Shown one piece after another: positions 55,363 through 64,000 of a DNA stretch of 64,000 nt. Numbering within the stretch: position 1 is the first letter of the stretch; the number at the start of each line of letters is the position of its first letter. The notes beneath the pieces are model-generated. The model saw nothing but the letters and a program-made list of their open reading frames with translations, was not told the DNA's origin and searched no databases. Both the position numbers and the translations under genes were made by a program. The stretch comes from GCA-2733415 sp965178635. Lineage in GTDB: Bacteria; Bacteroidota; Bacteroidia; Flavobacteriales; Flavobacteriaceae. The stretch is from the NCBI GenBank assembly GCA_965178635.1, contig CBCXVT010000008.1, forward strand, positions 12,709 through 76,708, read 5' to 3'.

Positions 55363-55656
55363 TTAAATAAAATAAATGGCATATGTTACAAACGCCACTA
55401 ATAACGTGGCTAAAACCACTCCTCTTGCTTTATATTCTAAATCTTTTTGCAGTAATAAGAAAAAGACACCTAAATTAGGTAAAGCACCTAATGCAAGTAA
55501 CATCCATAAGTTTCCTTGTTGCACAAAACCATTAAAGGTTGAAGAAAAATCTGAAGATTTTAAACTTGATATTATTAACGTACAAATAACAACTCCCAAG
55601 AAAGCTGTTACTACACCTATAAAGAAACCTTTAAATACTTCTTGTTTAATTTTCAA
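55363..55656 (-). CDS. Small membrane protein between surE and lpxB
   Basis: The 97-residue product has three hydrophobic segments (about residues 10-31, 50-68 and 78-97) and a basic start. Its ATG lies inside the 3' end of surE (11-nt overlap), so the two are translationally coupled. Function unknown; the location in a lipid A operon suggests an envelope role. Confidence 0.7.
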   Translation of the reverse strand: MKIKQEVFKGFFIGVVTAFLGVVICTLIISSLKSSDFSSTFNGFVQQGNLWMLLALGALPNLGVFFLLLQKDLEYKARGVVLATLLVAFVTYAIYFI

Positions 55657-56413
55657 AATTCCACGTGTTTAATTGTTGTATATAATGATGTGCCGTTAAA
55701 TCGAACTGAACAGGAACCACTGTTGCATACCCATTATCTAAGGCAAATAAATCAGTGTCTTGACCATTATCAAGGTTGACAAAATTACCTGTTAGCCAGT
55801 AATACTCTTTTCCTTGAGGGCTCGTTCTTTTATCAAATTCTTCTATCCAATTTGCTTTGGCTTGTCTGCAAACCTTTATACCTTTAACATCTCCCTTTGG
55901 AAAATTAACATTTAAAACTACGCCTTCTGGCAGCCCGTTTTCAATCACATTTTTAGCAATAGTTTTTATATGACTCTTTAGTGGTTCAAAATCAGCATTC
56001 CAAGAATGATCTAATAAAGAAAAACCAACAGAGGGTATGCCTTCAATTCCAGCTTCTATTGCAGCACTCATAGTACCTGAATAAATCACATTAATTGCAG
56101 AATTAGACCCATGATTAATTCCCGAAACACATAAATCTGGCTTTCTTGGCAATAATTCATTTACAGCAAGTTTTACACAATCTGCTGGTGTACCAGAGCA
56201 ACTGTATTCAACTTGACTACCATCCTTGATAGTAATTGATTCTACATGCAATGTTGAATCTAATGTAATTGCATGCCCCATTCCGCTTTGCGGACTATCA
56301 GGTGCAACAACTACAACATCACCAAATTCCTTCATAACCTCAATCAGAGTACGTATACCTGGTGCAGTTATCCCATCATCATTAGTCACTAAAATAAGAG
56401 GTTTGTCACTCAT
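55646..56413 (-). CDS. surE: 5'-nucleotidase SurE
   Basis: SurE is a survival-protein phosphatase acting on nucleoside 5'-monophosphates. The 255-residue product starts PLILVTNDDGITAPG, with the metal-binding NDD at residues 10-12 in the usual place, followed by APDSPQSGMGHAITLD, GTPADCVKLAV and SGINHGSN. Its ATG at 56413 follows a -7 box at 56446-56453. First gene of an operon with the small membrane protein, lpxB and nlpC, all overlapping or within 10 nt. Confidence 0.95.
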   Translation of the reverse strand: MSDKPLILVTNDDGITAPGIRTLIEVMKEFGDVVVVAPDSPQSGMGHAITLDSTLHVESITIKDGSQVEYSCSGTPADCVKLAVNELLPRKPDLCVSGINHGSNSAINVIYSGTMSAAIEAGIEGIPSVGFSLLDHSWNADFEPLKSHIKTIAKNVIENGLPEGVVLNVNFPKGDVKGIKVCRQAKANWIEEFDKRTSPQGKEYYWLTGNFVNLDNGQDTDLFALDNGYATVVPVQFDLTAHHYIQQLNTWNFEN

Positions 56414-56445
56414 TTTTTTATATTTGTTATTCGGTTGCTAAAGTA

Positions 56446-56453
56446 CAAAAATA
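56446..56453 (-). promoter_or_regulatory. -7 promoter element of the surE-lpxB-nlpC operon
   Basis: TATTTTTG on the reverse strand, 32 nt before the surE ATG. Confidence 0.5.
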
Positions 56454-56547
56454 GCGATTAAAAGCAGGTACATCACATTTAAGAAAATTTTAGGAACAAC
56501 ATAAACACTTTGGTCTGATTTTTTCATTAACTTACATCAATAGTAAT

Positions 56548-58701
56548 ATGACTCGATTTATGATGAAGAATTTTAAAATAGCCATCCTTACAAGTTTAAT
56601 AGCGATTACATCTTGTAGCTTTACAAACAAAACATTTGACGACCCTGATAAAGACAAGCTTTTACTAGACTTAATAACTTATGTTTTAGAAAAAGGGCAT
56701 TATGACCCAAAAATCATGGATGACGATTTTTCTGAACATGTGTACACTGATTTTATTGACGCTGTTGATCCTTTAAAGCGTTATTTTTACCAATCTGACC
56801 TTAAAGACTTTTCAAGGTATAAATCTGAAATAGATGATCAGATAAAAAATAAAGAATTGACTTTTTTCAATTTAGTCTATGATAGATTAATGCAACGCAT
56901 GGAAGAAAGTGAAAAGTTATCCTTGACAATCATTGAACAACCATTTGATTACACAGCAACAGAAACTATTAGTGTAGATTATGACAAAAACACATATGCA
57001 TCGTCTAAAAAAGAAATGAAAGACAGATGGCGTAGACAGTTAAAATACTCAACAATTGATAATTATGACGATGAATTAACTGTTGATGAAAATTCAAAAG
57101 ACAGTTTAAATACGACTCCAATAAAAGTTATTTCGAAAAAAGATGCTGAAAAAAAAGCACGTGAAAAAACTAAAGAGTTCTTAATTGATTATTATGCAAT
57201 TATGAAGGATTTAGAACGTAAAGATTGGTTTTCAAATTACATTAATGCAATTGTAGAAGTTTTTGATCCTCACACCTTTTATTTTGCACCACAAGACAAA
57301 GAACGATTTGACCAAAGCATGTCTGGAAAACTTGAAGGTATTGGTGCGCGTTTACAAAAAAGAAAAAATGAAGTTAAAATCATGTCACTTATTTCTGGTG
57401 GCCCAGCATGGAGAGGTCAAGAATTAGAGGCTGGTGATATCATTTTAAAAGTTGCTCAAGAAAAAGATCTTGAACCAACAAGTATCGTTGGTATGCGTTT
57501 AGATGATGCTATTAAACTTATAAAAGGACCAAAAGGAACACTTGTAAAATTGACTATTAAAAAAGTAGACGGAACAACTAAAGTGATTCAAATTAAACGT
57601 GATATAGTTGAACTAGAAGAAACTTATGCTAAATCATCTCTTATTAAAAAAGAGAACAATACATTTGGAATCATAAATCTACCTAAATTTTACGTTGATT
57701 TTAATGATTACTCTGAAAGTAGAAATGCTTCTTCTGATGTCAAAAAAGAAATTATTCGTTTAAAGAAAGAAGGCATGGAAGGCTTAGTCATGGATTTAAG
57801 AAACAATGGGGGAGGTTCACTTCAAACTGTAGTTGACATGGCTGGTTTATTTATAAAAGAAGGACCTATCGTTCAAGTAAAATCAGCCGGTAAACGACAA
57901 GAGGTTTTAAATGATACTGATGACAACATAATTTGGGATGGACCATTAGTAATACTTGTAAACGAGCTATCTGCTTCTGCTTCCGAAATATTAGCAGCCG
58001 CTTTACAAGATTATAAAAGAGCTATTATTATTGGTAGCGCACAAACTTTTGGAAAGGGAACTGTTCAAAATGTTGTAGATTTAAACAGATTCATGAGAAA
58101 CAACTCAATGGGAGATGTTGGAGCTTTAAAGTTAACAACTCAGAAATTTTACAGAATCAATGGTGGATCTACACAATTAGAAGGTGTAAAAAGTGATGTT
58201 GTTGTGGTTGACAGATACAGCTTTATTGATGTTGGAGAGAAAGATCAAGAAAACCCACTACCATGGGATAAGATAGATCCTGCTAACTATACGGCTTGGG
58301 ATGGTTTTATAAACTACGAAGAGACCATTAGTAAAAGTAAAGCACGTATGAGTGACAACAAACAATTACAGCTTATTGAGAAACAAGCCAAGTGGATTAA
58401 AACACGATCAGACGAAAAAGAAGTTTCACTAAACTACAATGACTATTTAGCTGAAAAAACTAAAGTTGAAAACTTTGGTAAACAATTTGATTTATTATCA
58501 AATTACAAGAATAACTTAACATTCTCATCATTACCATATGAAACTGCATTAATTGAAAAGGATTCTGTTTTAGGTAAGAAAAGAGAAACTTGGCATAAAT
58601 ACTTAACTAAAGATGTATATGTTGAAGAAGCTGTGCATGTTTTAGAAGATTTACAAGTAAACAATATTAAAATAAAACAAAAAGTAGTTTTAAAAGACTA
58701 A
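56548..58701 (+). CDS. prc: Carboxy-terminal processing protease (tail-specific protease Prc, S41A)
   Basis: Prc degrades or trims periplasmic proteins from their C-termini. The 717-residue product begins with a lipoprotein-like leader (LIAITSC), so it may be lipid-anchored. A Prc-type N-terminal region (VDPLKRYFYQSDL) is followed by a PDZ domain (residues about 260-330) and the S41 protease domain with MDLRNNGGGSLQ, the catalytic Ser in ELSASASEI and Lys in GSAQTFGKGTVQ. A DUF3340-type C-terminal domain follows. The permease gene starts 7 nt later. Confidence 0.93.
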   Translation: MTRFMMKNFKIAILTSLIAITSCSFTNKTFDDPDKDKLLLDLITYVLEKGHYDPKIMDDDFSEHVYTDFIDAVDPLKRYFYQSDLKDFSRYKSEIDDQIKNKELTFFNLVYDRLMQRMEESEKLSLTIIEQPFDYTATETISVDYDKNTYASSKKEMKDRWRRQLKYSTIDNYDDELTVDENSKDSLNTTPIKVISKKDAEKKAREKTKEFLIDYYAIMKDLERKDWFSNYINAIVEVFDPHTFYFAPQDKERFDQSMSGKLEGIGARLQKRKNEVKIMSLISGGPAWRGQELEAGDIILKVAQEKDLEPTSIVGMRLDDAIKLIKGPKGTLVKLTIKKVDGTTKVIQIKRDIVELEETYAKSSLIKKENNTFGIINLPKFYVDFNDYSESRNASSDVKKEIIRLKKEGMEGLVMDLRNNGGGSLQTVVDMAGLFIKEGPIVQVKSAGKRQEVLNDTDDNIIWDGPLVILVNELSASASEILAAALQDYKRAIIIGSAQTFGKGTVQNVVDLNRFMRNNSMGDVGALKLTTQKFYRINGGSTQLEGVKSDVVVVDRYSFIDVGEKDQENPLPWDKIDPANYTAWDGFINYEETISKSKARMSDNKQLQLIEKQAKWIKTRSDEKEVSLNYNDYLAEKTKVENFGKQFDLLSNYKNNLTFSSLPYETALIEKDSVLGKKRETWHKYLTKDVYVEEAVHVLEDLQVNNIKIKQKVVLKD

Positions 58702-58708
58702 TCTTTTC

Positions 58709-59818
58709 ATGACTAAAACATCAAACTCATTAAGTAGTTTAGCGCTCCAAAAATTCAAACGAAATTTTTGGGGCGTTTTAAGTTTGAGCTATATTATCGT
58801 TTGTGGTATTATTGCCTTATTTGCTTATACTTTCGCTCCGGATAATTCTCAAAATGCGAATCAAATGCATTTGGCAATTCACTCTAAATCTCCTGGATTT
58901 AAAGTTGATATATTGACTATACCTTCTGAAAGCAAAACCGAACAAAGCTTTGTAAATCATATCTTTTCAGGAACCAAAACACTGTCAACTGAGCTACCTA
59001 TTAACTCGTTTAGAATTGAAAAAAATCAATTATTCATTACACCATATTCTGAATTAAACAGCCCAGGGTTAGAAAAAAAAATAGACTTAAAACCATTTGA
59101 GAATAATTCTGATATAAAAGCGCTTACAGAAAAATATATCCGTTCAAAAACATTTATTTTAGGAACTGATAAATACGGTAGAGATTTATTAAGTAGAATT
59201 TTAGTTGGTACTCGTATTTCATTTTTTATTGGTTTTATTGCTGTATTTATCTCACTAGTCATAGGTGTTACATTTGGTGCGATTGCAGGCTATTACGGTG
59301 GTAAAATAGATGCTATTATCATGTGGGTTATTAATATTTCATGGTCAACACCAACGTTGTTATTAGTCATCGCCATCACTTTAGCCTTAGGAAAAGGATT
59401 TTGGCAAGTATTCATAGCCGTAGGTTTAACCATGTGGGTAGAAGTTGCTAGAGTTGTTAGAGGTCAAGTTTTAGGAACAAAGAAAATGCAATATGTAACA
59501 GCAGCTAAAGCTTTAGGTTTTAGTGATTTCAGGATTATTTTTAAACATATTTTACCAAATGTATTAGCTCCTTTAATTGTTATTTCTGCAGCAAACTTTG
59601 CAGGCGCTATACTTATTGAAAGTGGCTTGAGTTTTTTAGGTATTGGAGCCCAACCACCAATGCCAAGTTGGGGAGGCATGATAAAAGATCACTACTCATA
59701 CATTATTCTAGGTAAACCATATTTGGCGATAATTCCAGGTATAGCTATTATGAGTTTAGTGATGGCGTTTATGCTAATTGGTAACGCATTAAGAGATGCC
59801 TTAGATGTTAAAAATTGA
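58709..59818 (+). CDS. ABC transporter permease, oligopeptide/dipeptide (DppC) type
   Basis: The 369-residue permease has one N-terminal helix (about residues 22-42), then a soluble periplasmic insert of about 100 residues, then a BPD_transp_1 domain of five helices. DppC-type motifs are TDKYGRDLLSRILVGTRIS, the EAA loop AAKALGFSDFRIIFKHILPNV and GLSFLGIGAQPPMPSWG. Binding protein, partner permease and ATPases are not nearby. In its flavobacterial context the gene commonly stands alone, to my recollection. It overlaps no neighbour; the nuclease gene follows within 2 nt. Confidence 0.87.
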   Translation: MTKTSNSLSSLALQKFKRNFWGVLSLSYIIVCGIIALFAYTFAPDNSQNANQMHLAIHSKSPGFKVDILTIPSESKTEQSFVNHIFSGTKTLSTELPINSFRIEKNQLFITPYSELNSPGLEKKIDLKPFENNSDIKALTEKYIRSKTFILGTDKYGRDLLSRILVGTRISFFIGFIAVFISLVIGVTFGAIAGYYGGKIDAIIMWVINISWSTPTLLLVIAITLALGKGFWQVFIAVGLTMWVEVARVVRGQVLGTKKMQYVTAAKALGFSDFRIIFKHILPNVLAPLIVISAANFAGAILIESGLSFLGIGAQPPMPSWGGMIKDHYSYIILGKPYLAIIPGIAIMSLVMAFMLIGNALRDALDVKN

Positions 59819-59819
59819 T

Positions 59820-60626
59820 ATGACAAGGAAACAAATTTACACCGTATTATCTGTTCTTGTAATTATTCTTTTCTATGTATTAAATGATAAAGTAGATGAA
59901 CACCTAGCGCAACAAGAACACAATACTACAAACTCAGAAACAAGTATTACCAATACAACATTTCAACCAACCTCAACAACTGGAACAATTATACATCATG
60001 ATCATTATTCACTATCCTATAGCGAAAATCACGAACAAGCTGAATGGGTTGCTTATGAGTTAAAGAAAAATCATATATCAAAAGAACAATTTAAACGTCC
60101 ATATTTCATTAGTGATGCTAAAGTTGACACAAAATCTGCCGATTGGCGGAATTATAAAAACTCTGGCTATGACAAAGGGCATTTATGCCCAGCTGCAGAC
60201 CGAAAGTTCTCAAAATTAGCGCATGACAATACATTTTTAACCTCAAATATTTCGCCTCAAAAACACGATTTTAATGCTGGAATCTGGAATAGATTAGAAC
60301 AGAAAACACGCTATTGGGCAAATAAATACAATGGAGTTTTTGTAGTAACTGGAGGAATTCTAACAAACACTAACCAGACTATTGGTTATGAAAAAGTTAC
60401 TGTACCAAAGTATTTCTATAAAATACTTCTTGACAACAGCAATCAGCACATTAAAATGATTGCCTTTTTAATACCCCATAAAGACTCTAACAGACCTCTG
60501 TATAATTTTATTGTATCCGTTGATGAGATAGAAATGTTAACTGGAATAGATTTCTTTGAAGAATTAGATGATCAAATTGAAAATCGGTTAGAAGCCAGCA
60601 CAAACTATAAAAACTGGAGTTTTTAA
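59820..60626 (+). CDS. Secreted or anchored DNA/RNA non-specific endonuclease
   Basis: This 268-residue nuclease (start ATG 59820; upstream ATG 59805 would overlap the permease) has an N-terminal membrane anchor (residues about 7-22), a Thr/Ser-rich linker, and the His-Me finger core D-K-G-H-L with catalytic His (DKGHLCPAADR), then TFLTSNISPQ and the metal-binding Asn in NRLEQK. This belongs to the NUC1/Endonuclease_NS family; normally D-R-G-H, here D-K-G-H. It probably degrades extracellular nucleic acid. Last gene of the prc operon. Confidence 0.9.
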   Translation: MTRKQIYTVLSVLVIILFYVLNDKVDEHLAQQEHNTTNSETSITNTTFQPTSTTGTIIHHDHYSLSYSENHEQAEWVAYELKKNHISKEQFKRPYFISDAKVDTKSADWRNYKNSGYDKGHLCPAADRKFSKLAHDNTFLTSNISPQKHDFNAGIWNRLEQKTRYWANKYNGVFVVTGGILTNTNQTIGYEKVTVPKYFYKILLDNSNQHIKMIAFLIPHKDSNRPLYNFIVSVDEIEMLTGIDFFEELDDQIENRLEASTNYKNWSF

Positions 60627-60629
60627 CAC

Positions 60630-61886
60630 TTACCATTCATTAATCCTATTCGCATCTAACTTTATGAATATAAAAAGTAATACGGTGAATCCCCATAAAC
60701 CAGACCCTCCGTAACTAAAAAACGGTAAAGGAATACCAACAGTAGGAAAAACTCCCATTACCATTGCTATATTAATTAAAAAGTGAAAAAATATGATAGC
60801 CGCAACCGAATATCCATACACTCTTGCAAATGTTGATTTTTGAAGTTCAGCGCGATGAAGAATTCTTAAAATCAACGCTACAAAAAGAAATACTACAAAA
60901 CTGCTTCCTAAAAACCCCCACTCTTCTCCAACTGTACTAAAAATATAATCGGTATGCTGTTCAGGCACAAAACCTCCTTTAGTTTGAGTTCCTTGTAACC
61001 AGCCTTTACCCGTCCATCCTCCATTACCAATTGCAATTTCAGATTGTGCTGTATTATACCCAATACCTTTAGTATCTACTTCTTTACCTAAAACAATATT
61101 GAACCGGTCCCTATGACGCTGTTCAAATACATTTTCAAAAATATAATTTACAGAAAATGACAACCCTATACAACCAATTAAAACAAAACTGTAAAGTAAT
61201 TTATTCGGCTTCTTTTTTCTGTTTTTATAAAAAATTAAAAGAGCAAGTACAGCACATATTAATGATATAATCAAAGGATCTAACACCAAAGTTAACACAA
61301 ATAATGTTGCAGCAGAAAATCCTAATAACAGATAAATTGGAGATAAACCCTCTCGATACAATACAAAGAAAAAAGCTGCATATACCAAAGCACTTCCTGG
61401 ATCGGGTTGTGGTATGATAATTAATGCTGGTAAGAATATTATTATAAATATCTTAATTAAGTGATTTAACAGTTTAATATCTGTTTGTGTATCACTCAAA
61501 AACTTAGCCAAAGCTAAAGCCGTTGCAAATTTTGCGAATTCACTTGGCTGCAAGCTAAACCCTCCAAATGAATACCAAGATGTGGCACCCGAAATTGTTT
61601 TCCCGAAAACAAACAACCCTACTAAGGATAGAAGTGACACTAAATAGATTACACTTGAAAAACGTTCGTAAAATTTCGCTTCAATAGATAGAATTAATAT
61701 AATAAGAAATATACTTAACACTATAAATATTTGTTGTCTACCGTGCGGTTGTGACAACATATCCAATGTTGAGTTTTCTACATATGATGCTGAATAAATA
61801 CTCATCCAACCTATTAACACTAATGCAAAATACAGCATTACCATTAACCAATCAATACGCACTAATATGTTTCCTTTATTACGCAT
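60630..61886 (-). CDS. rodA: Rod shape-determining peptidoglycan glycosyltransferase RodA
   Basis: RodA (SEDS family) polymerises lipid II during cell elongation together with PBP2 (mrdA). The 418-residue product has about ten helices, the conserved DWLMVMLYFALVLIG start, SLQPSEFAKFATALALAKFL with the family's SEF motif, PDPGSALVY and GIGNGGWTGKGWLQGTQTKGG-type EIAIGNGG loop, and GIPLPFFSYGGSGLWGF near the end. It lies 19 nt downstream of mrdA and its frame is clean, unlike its neighbour's. Confidence 0.94.
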   Translation of the reverse strand: MRNKGNILVRIDWLMVMLYFALVLIGWMSIYSASYVENSTLDMLSQPHGRQQIFIVLSIFLIILILSIEAKFYERFSSVIYLVSLLSLVGLFVFGKTISGATSWYSFGGFSLQPSEFAKFATALALAKFLSDTQTDIKLLNHLIKIFIIIFLPALIIIPQPDPGSALVYAAFFFVLYREGLSPIYLLLGFSAATLFVLTLVLDPLIISLICAVLALLIFYKNRKKKPNKLLYSFVLIGCIGLSFSVNYIFENVFEQRHRDRFNIVLGKEVDTKGIGYNTAQSEIAIGNGGWTGKGWLQGTQTKGGFVPEQHTDYIFSTVGEEWGFLGSSFVVFLFVALILRILHRAELQKSTFARVYGYSVAAIIFFHFLINIAMVMGVFPTVGIPLPFFSYGGSGLWGFTVLLFIFIKLDANRINEW

Positions 61887-61905
61887 TATCTTGGTCTTTT
61901 TCTAT

Positions 61906-63788
61906 TTATTTTTCAAATGGTTCTCCGCTAATAAAACTATCATAGACATGTTGCAAACTTCCATCTAACATTTTTGTTTCTAGATCTTTTCTTGAGATTG
62001 TTCCTTTCAAGTATTTTTCAATCATTAAACTTGCCATCGGAGCAGCCCATCTGCTTCCCCAAAACCCATGCTCTACAAAAAACTGCAATTGCGATTTTTG
62101 GATCATCTTTTGGTGCAAATGCTACAAAAAATAGAATGATCATCTAATTGAGTTCTAAACCCTCTCCATCTATCACTCCATAAACTTCAGATGTTCCTGT
62201 TTTCACCGCATATTTCAATATCATTTATTCTAGCGTAATACCCTGTTCCACCTGGTTTTTCATACACATCAAACATTCCTTGGATAACAGGTTCAAAATA
62301 TTGCGGACTTATTGTTGTAACCCGCTTTGTAGTGAATTTCTCATCTAACTTTTGTCCTTTAATATCCTTAACAATATGCGGCGTATAATAAAAACCTCTA
62401 TTAGCAATTGCTGCGGTCATATTTGCCAATTGTATTGGTGTCGTTTCCACTTCTCCTTGTCCAATAGAGTTTGAAATTATATAGGTACTTCTTAGCCTAT
62501 TATACCCATACCTACTGTTATAGTATATACTATCTGGTATTCGACCTTTGTTACCTACAGACAAATCATTATTTAAATAATTCCCCAAACCAAAACTCTT
62601 TACATGTTCACTCCATTTATGAACTCCTATACTCGCAGTTGAATATTTGTTTAAAAATATTCAAATACGTTTTTCCAAAATAAGCGTTACAAGAGGCAAA
62701 AATTGCTTTGTTTAAATCATTACTAGCTCCAAATGGACAGTGACATCCAAATGGTTTTCTTGCACCATAATGTAACCCATGCCTACAGGTTACTCGTGTA
62801 TTTTCATTAATAACACCTTCTTCTAAAACCTATTAAGGCATTCATTAATTTTTAAAATGGCGATCCTGGCGGGTATTGCCCTTGCAAACCTCTATCAAAT
62901 AACGGATTAGCAATTGTATCTAAATATAACTTTGTAAAGTTCTTTGATCGTTGCCTACCAACCAATAAAGCGGGGTTATAACTAGGGGCAGAAACCAATG
63001 ATAAAATCTCTCCTGAAGAGGGTTCTATTGCAATAATACCACCACGCTTATTAACCATAAGTTGCTCACCGTATTCTTGTAAAACAGCATCAATAGTAAT
63101 TGTGATATCACTTCCGTTTTTGGGCAGTGTATCAAGCACACCGTTTTTATAAGAACCTATATCTCTATTGAACTTATCTTTTTGAATGTATTTAACCACC
63201 TTTTACACCACGCAATTCTTTTTCATATGATTTTTCCAACGCCTGATTTACCATATAAATCACCTGATTGATAATATGGATTTTTCTTAACTTGCTGTGG
63301 CGTTACCTCTGCAATATAACCAAGAACATTAGCTCCTATAGGAGTTTGATAATCACGAGAAGATCTTTTTTGAATATAGAATCCCTTAAATTTTCTGATT
63401 TTTTCCTGTAATGACGCATATTCTATTTTTGATAATTGTGCGACTACAGGTGACGGTAATCTAGGTGAATAATGACGTGCTTTTTTTTTAAAATCGCTTA
63501 ATTAAAATCGTCTTTACTGATATCTAATAAATCACAAAGTACTAAAGAATCAAAAGGTTTGACGTTTCTTGGAATCACCATTAAATCATAAGAAGGCTGA
63601 TTAGCTACAAGTAACTTTTGATTTCTATCATAAACATGCCCTCTTTCCGGATATATACGCATGCGTTTATATGCATTACTTTCGGATTGATGTTTGAAAC
63701 TATCGTCAAATATTTGCAAATAAAACAACCTCCCTACAAATAGAATTCCAGTAATAATTACTAATATATATAATAACGCCTTCCTCAC
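61906..63788 (-). pseudogene. mrdA: Penicillin-binding protein 2 (MrdA), broken by many single-base indels
   Basis: PBP2 is the transpeptidase partner of RodA. The repaired sequence starts at GTG 63788 (MRKALLYILV anchor) and carries the PBP dimerisation region, the SxxK region (PPGSPFK), the SxN area, and KTGT near the C-terminus. I find about eleven single-base changes, mostly in homopolymers: for example 63236-63237, 63196-63200, 62825-62828, 62126-62131 and 62077-62082. Near 62852-62857 the active-site Lys codon reads TAA, and near 62204 an extra base disrupts KTGT. As written it encodes no working enzyme. Since rodA next door is intact and a rod-shaped cell would need PBP2, local sequencing error is the likeliest cause. 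Confidence 0.8.
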
Positions 63789-64000
63789 TCTTTTCTATTT
63801 TTAAATAATGCTACCAATAGTAAACACATAAAAATAGTATACAAACTACTGAAAAGAATACTTTTTAATGTAAATAAAAAGAAACTAAAATTAAATGTTT
63901 CTAGAAATAAACAAAACTAAATGATGTATTAAAACTAAAATAGATATGTAGGCTATTCTAGCACTTTGGGAAACCTTAGTTAGTTTAATAGTTTGGTGTT
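63785..64000 (-). pseudogene. mreD: C-terminal part of rod-shape protein MreD, with one frameshift
   Basis: The reverse strand ends a hydrophobic protein (about 70 codons seen) with HQTIKLTKVSQSARIAYISILVLIHHLVLF, then after a frameshift near 63900-63908 LETFNFSFFLFTLKS and the tail ALFKNRKE. The pattern of strong helices and position before mrdA fit MreD, an inner-membrane morphogenesis protein. Its TGA stop overlaps the mrdA GTG start (GTGA). The N-terminus lies beyond the window. The frameshift belongs to the same error cluster as mrdA. Confidence 0.65.

Noticed and set aside
1..64000. CRISPR array, prophage, integron or defence island
   Set aside because: I found no regular spaced repeats, integrase, phage structural gene or known defence domain on either strand.

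Overview
The window reads as chromosomal DNA from a marine-type member of the family Flavobacteriaceae (phylum Bacteroidota). The reasons are low G+C with strongly A/T-biased codon use; repeated Bacteroidota-type promoters (TTTG, about 19 nt, TAnnTTTG); class II HMG-CoA reductase beside a GHMP kinase; a GldH-like lipoprotein; paired POT peptide transporters beside a DPP IV-type peptidase; a folK-deoxynucleoside kinase fusion; and many secreted proteins and lipoproteins. I see no phage genes, integrase, transposase, CRISPR array, toxin-antitoxin pair or recognised defence island, and no obvious transcription factor gene. Most of the window is conserved housekeeping DNA.

Layout. 1-5.3 kb: a truncated beta-lactamase-family hydrolase, a small membrane protein behind an operator-like promoter, a GldH-like lipoprotein, galE, a DegT-type sugar aminotransferase and waaA. 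5.3-8.5 kb: a lipocalin-like lipoprotein and mutS, both broken by single-base indels. 8.6-15.6 kb: DUF1573 protein, SpoU methyltransferase, DoxX protein, folK-dnk fusion, sppA and a CPA1 antiporter. 15.8-20.2 kb: tRNA-Phe, then coaX, an outer-membrane protein, a TPR protein, lptC and a small membrane protein in one operon. 20.2-30.5 kb: GHMP kinase and HMG-CoA reductase, DPP IV with two POT transporters and a thioredoxin-like protein, and comEC. 30.6-37.5 kb: an AsmA-family protein, three poorly conserved genes, a SIMPL protein, and a DUF2797 gene separated from a second DUF2797 tail by an orphan gene with its own promoter and terminator. 37.5-44.8 kb: GH3 enzyme, NAD-dependent epimerase, tyrS, a stand-alone LuxE-family protein, serS and a universal stress protein. 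44.9-53.3 kb: rimP-nusA-infB behind a terminator-like leader hairpin, then a CNNM/CorC protein and a PpiD-type isomerase. 53.3-60.6 kb: the surE-lpxB-nlpC operon facing a prc-permease-nuclease operon. 60.6-64 kb: rodA intact, followed upstream by mrdA (PBP2) and mreD, both heavily frameshifted.

How the genes fit together. Envelope building dominates: waaA, lpxB and lptC for lipid A and LPS; coaX-operon proteins; sppA, PpiD and Prc for envelope protein quality control; rodA, mrdA and mreD for cell elongation. A second theme is translation (tyrS, serS, rimP-nusA-infB, tRNA-Phe, a SpoU methyltransferase). A third is peptide use (DPP IV plus POT).

Main points for a second look: the DUF2797 tail duplication flanking an orphan gene (35994-37497); paired 20-bp palindromic repeats bracketing a promoter (1070-1133); the rimP leader hairpin with an overlapping upstream ORF (44920-45063); and the two sharply bounded clusters of indels (5.3-8.5 kb and 61.9-64 kb). 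The clusters look more like local sequence error than biology, but they hit mutS at its Walker A motif and PBP2 at its active-site lysine. I did not find a convincing new defence or mobile system.
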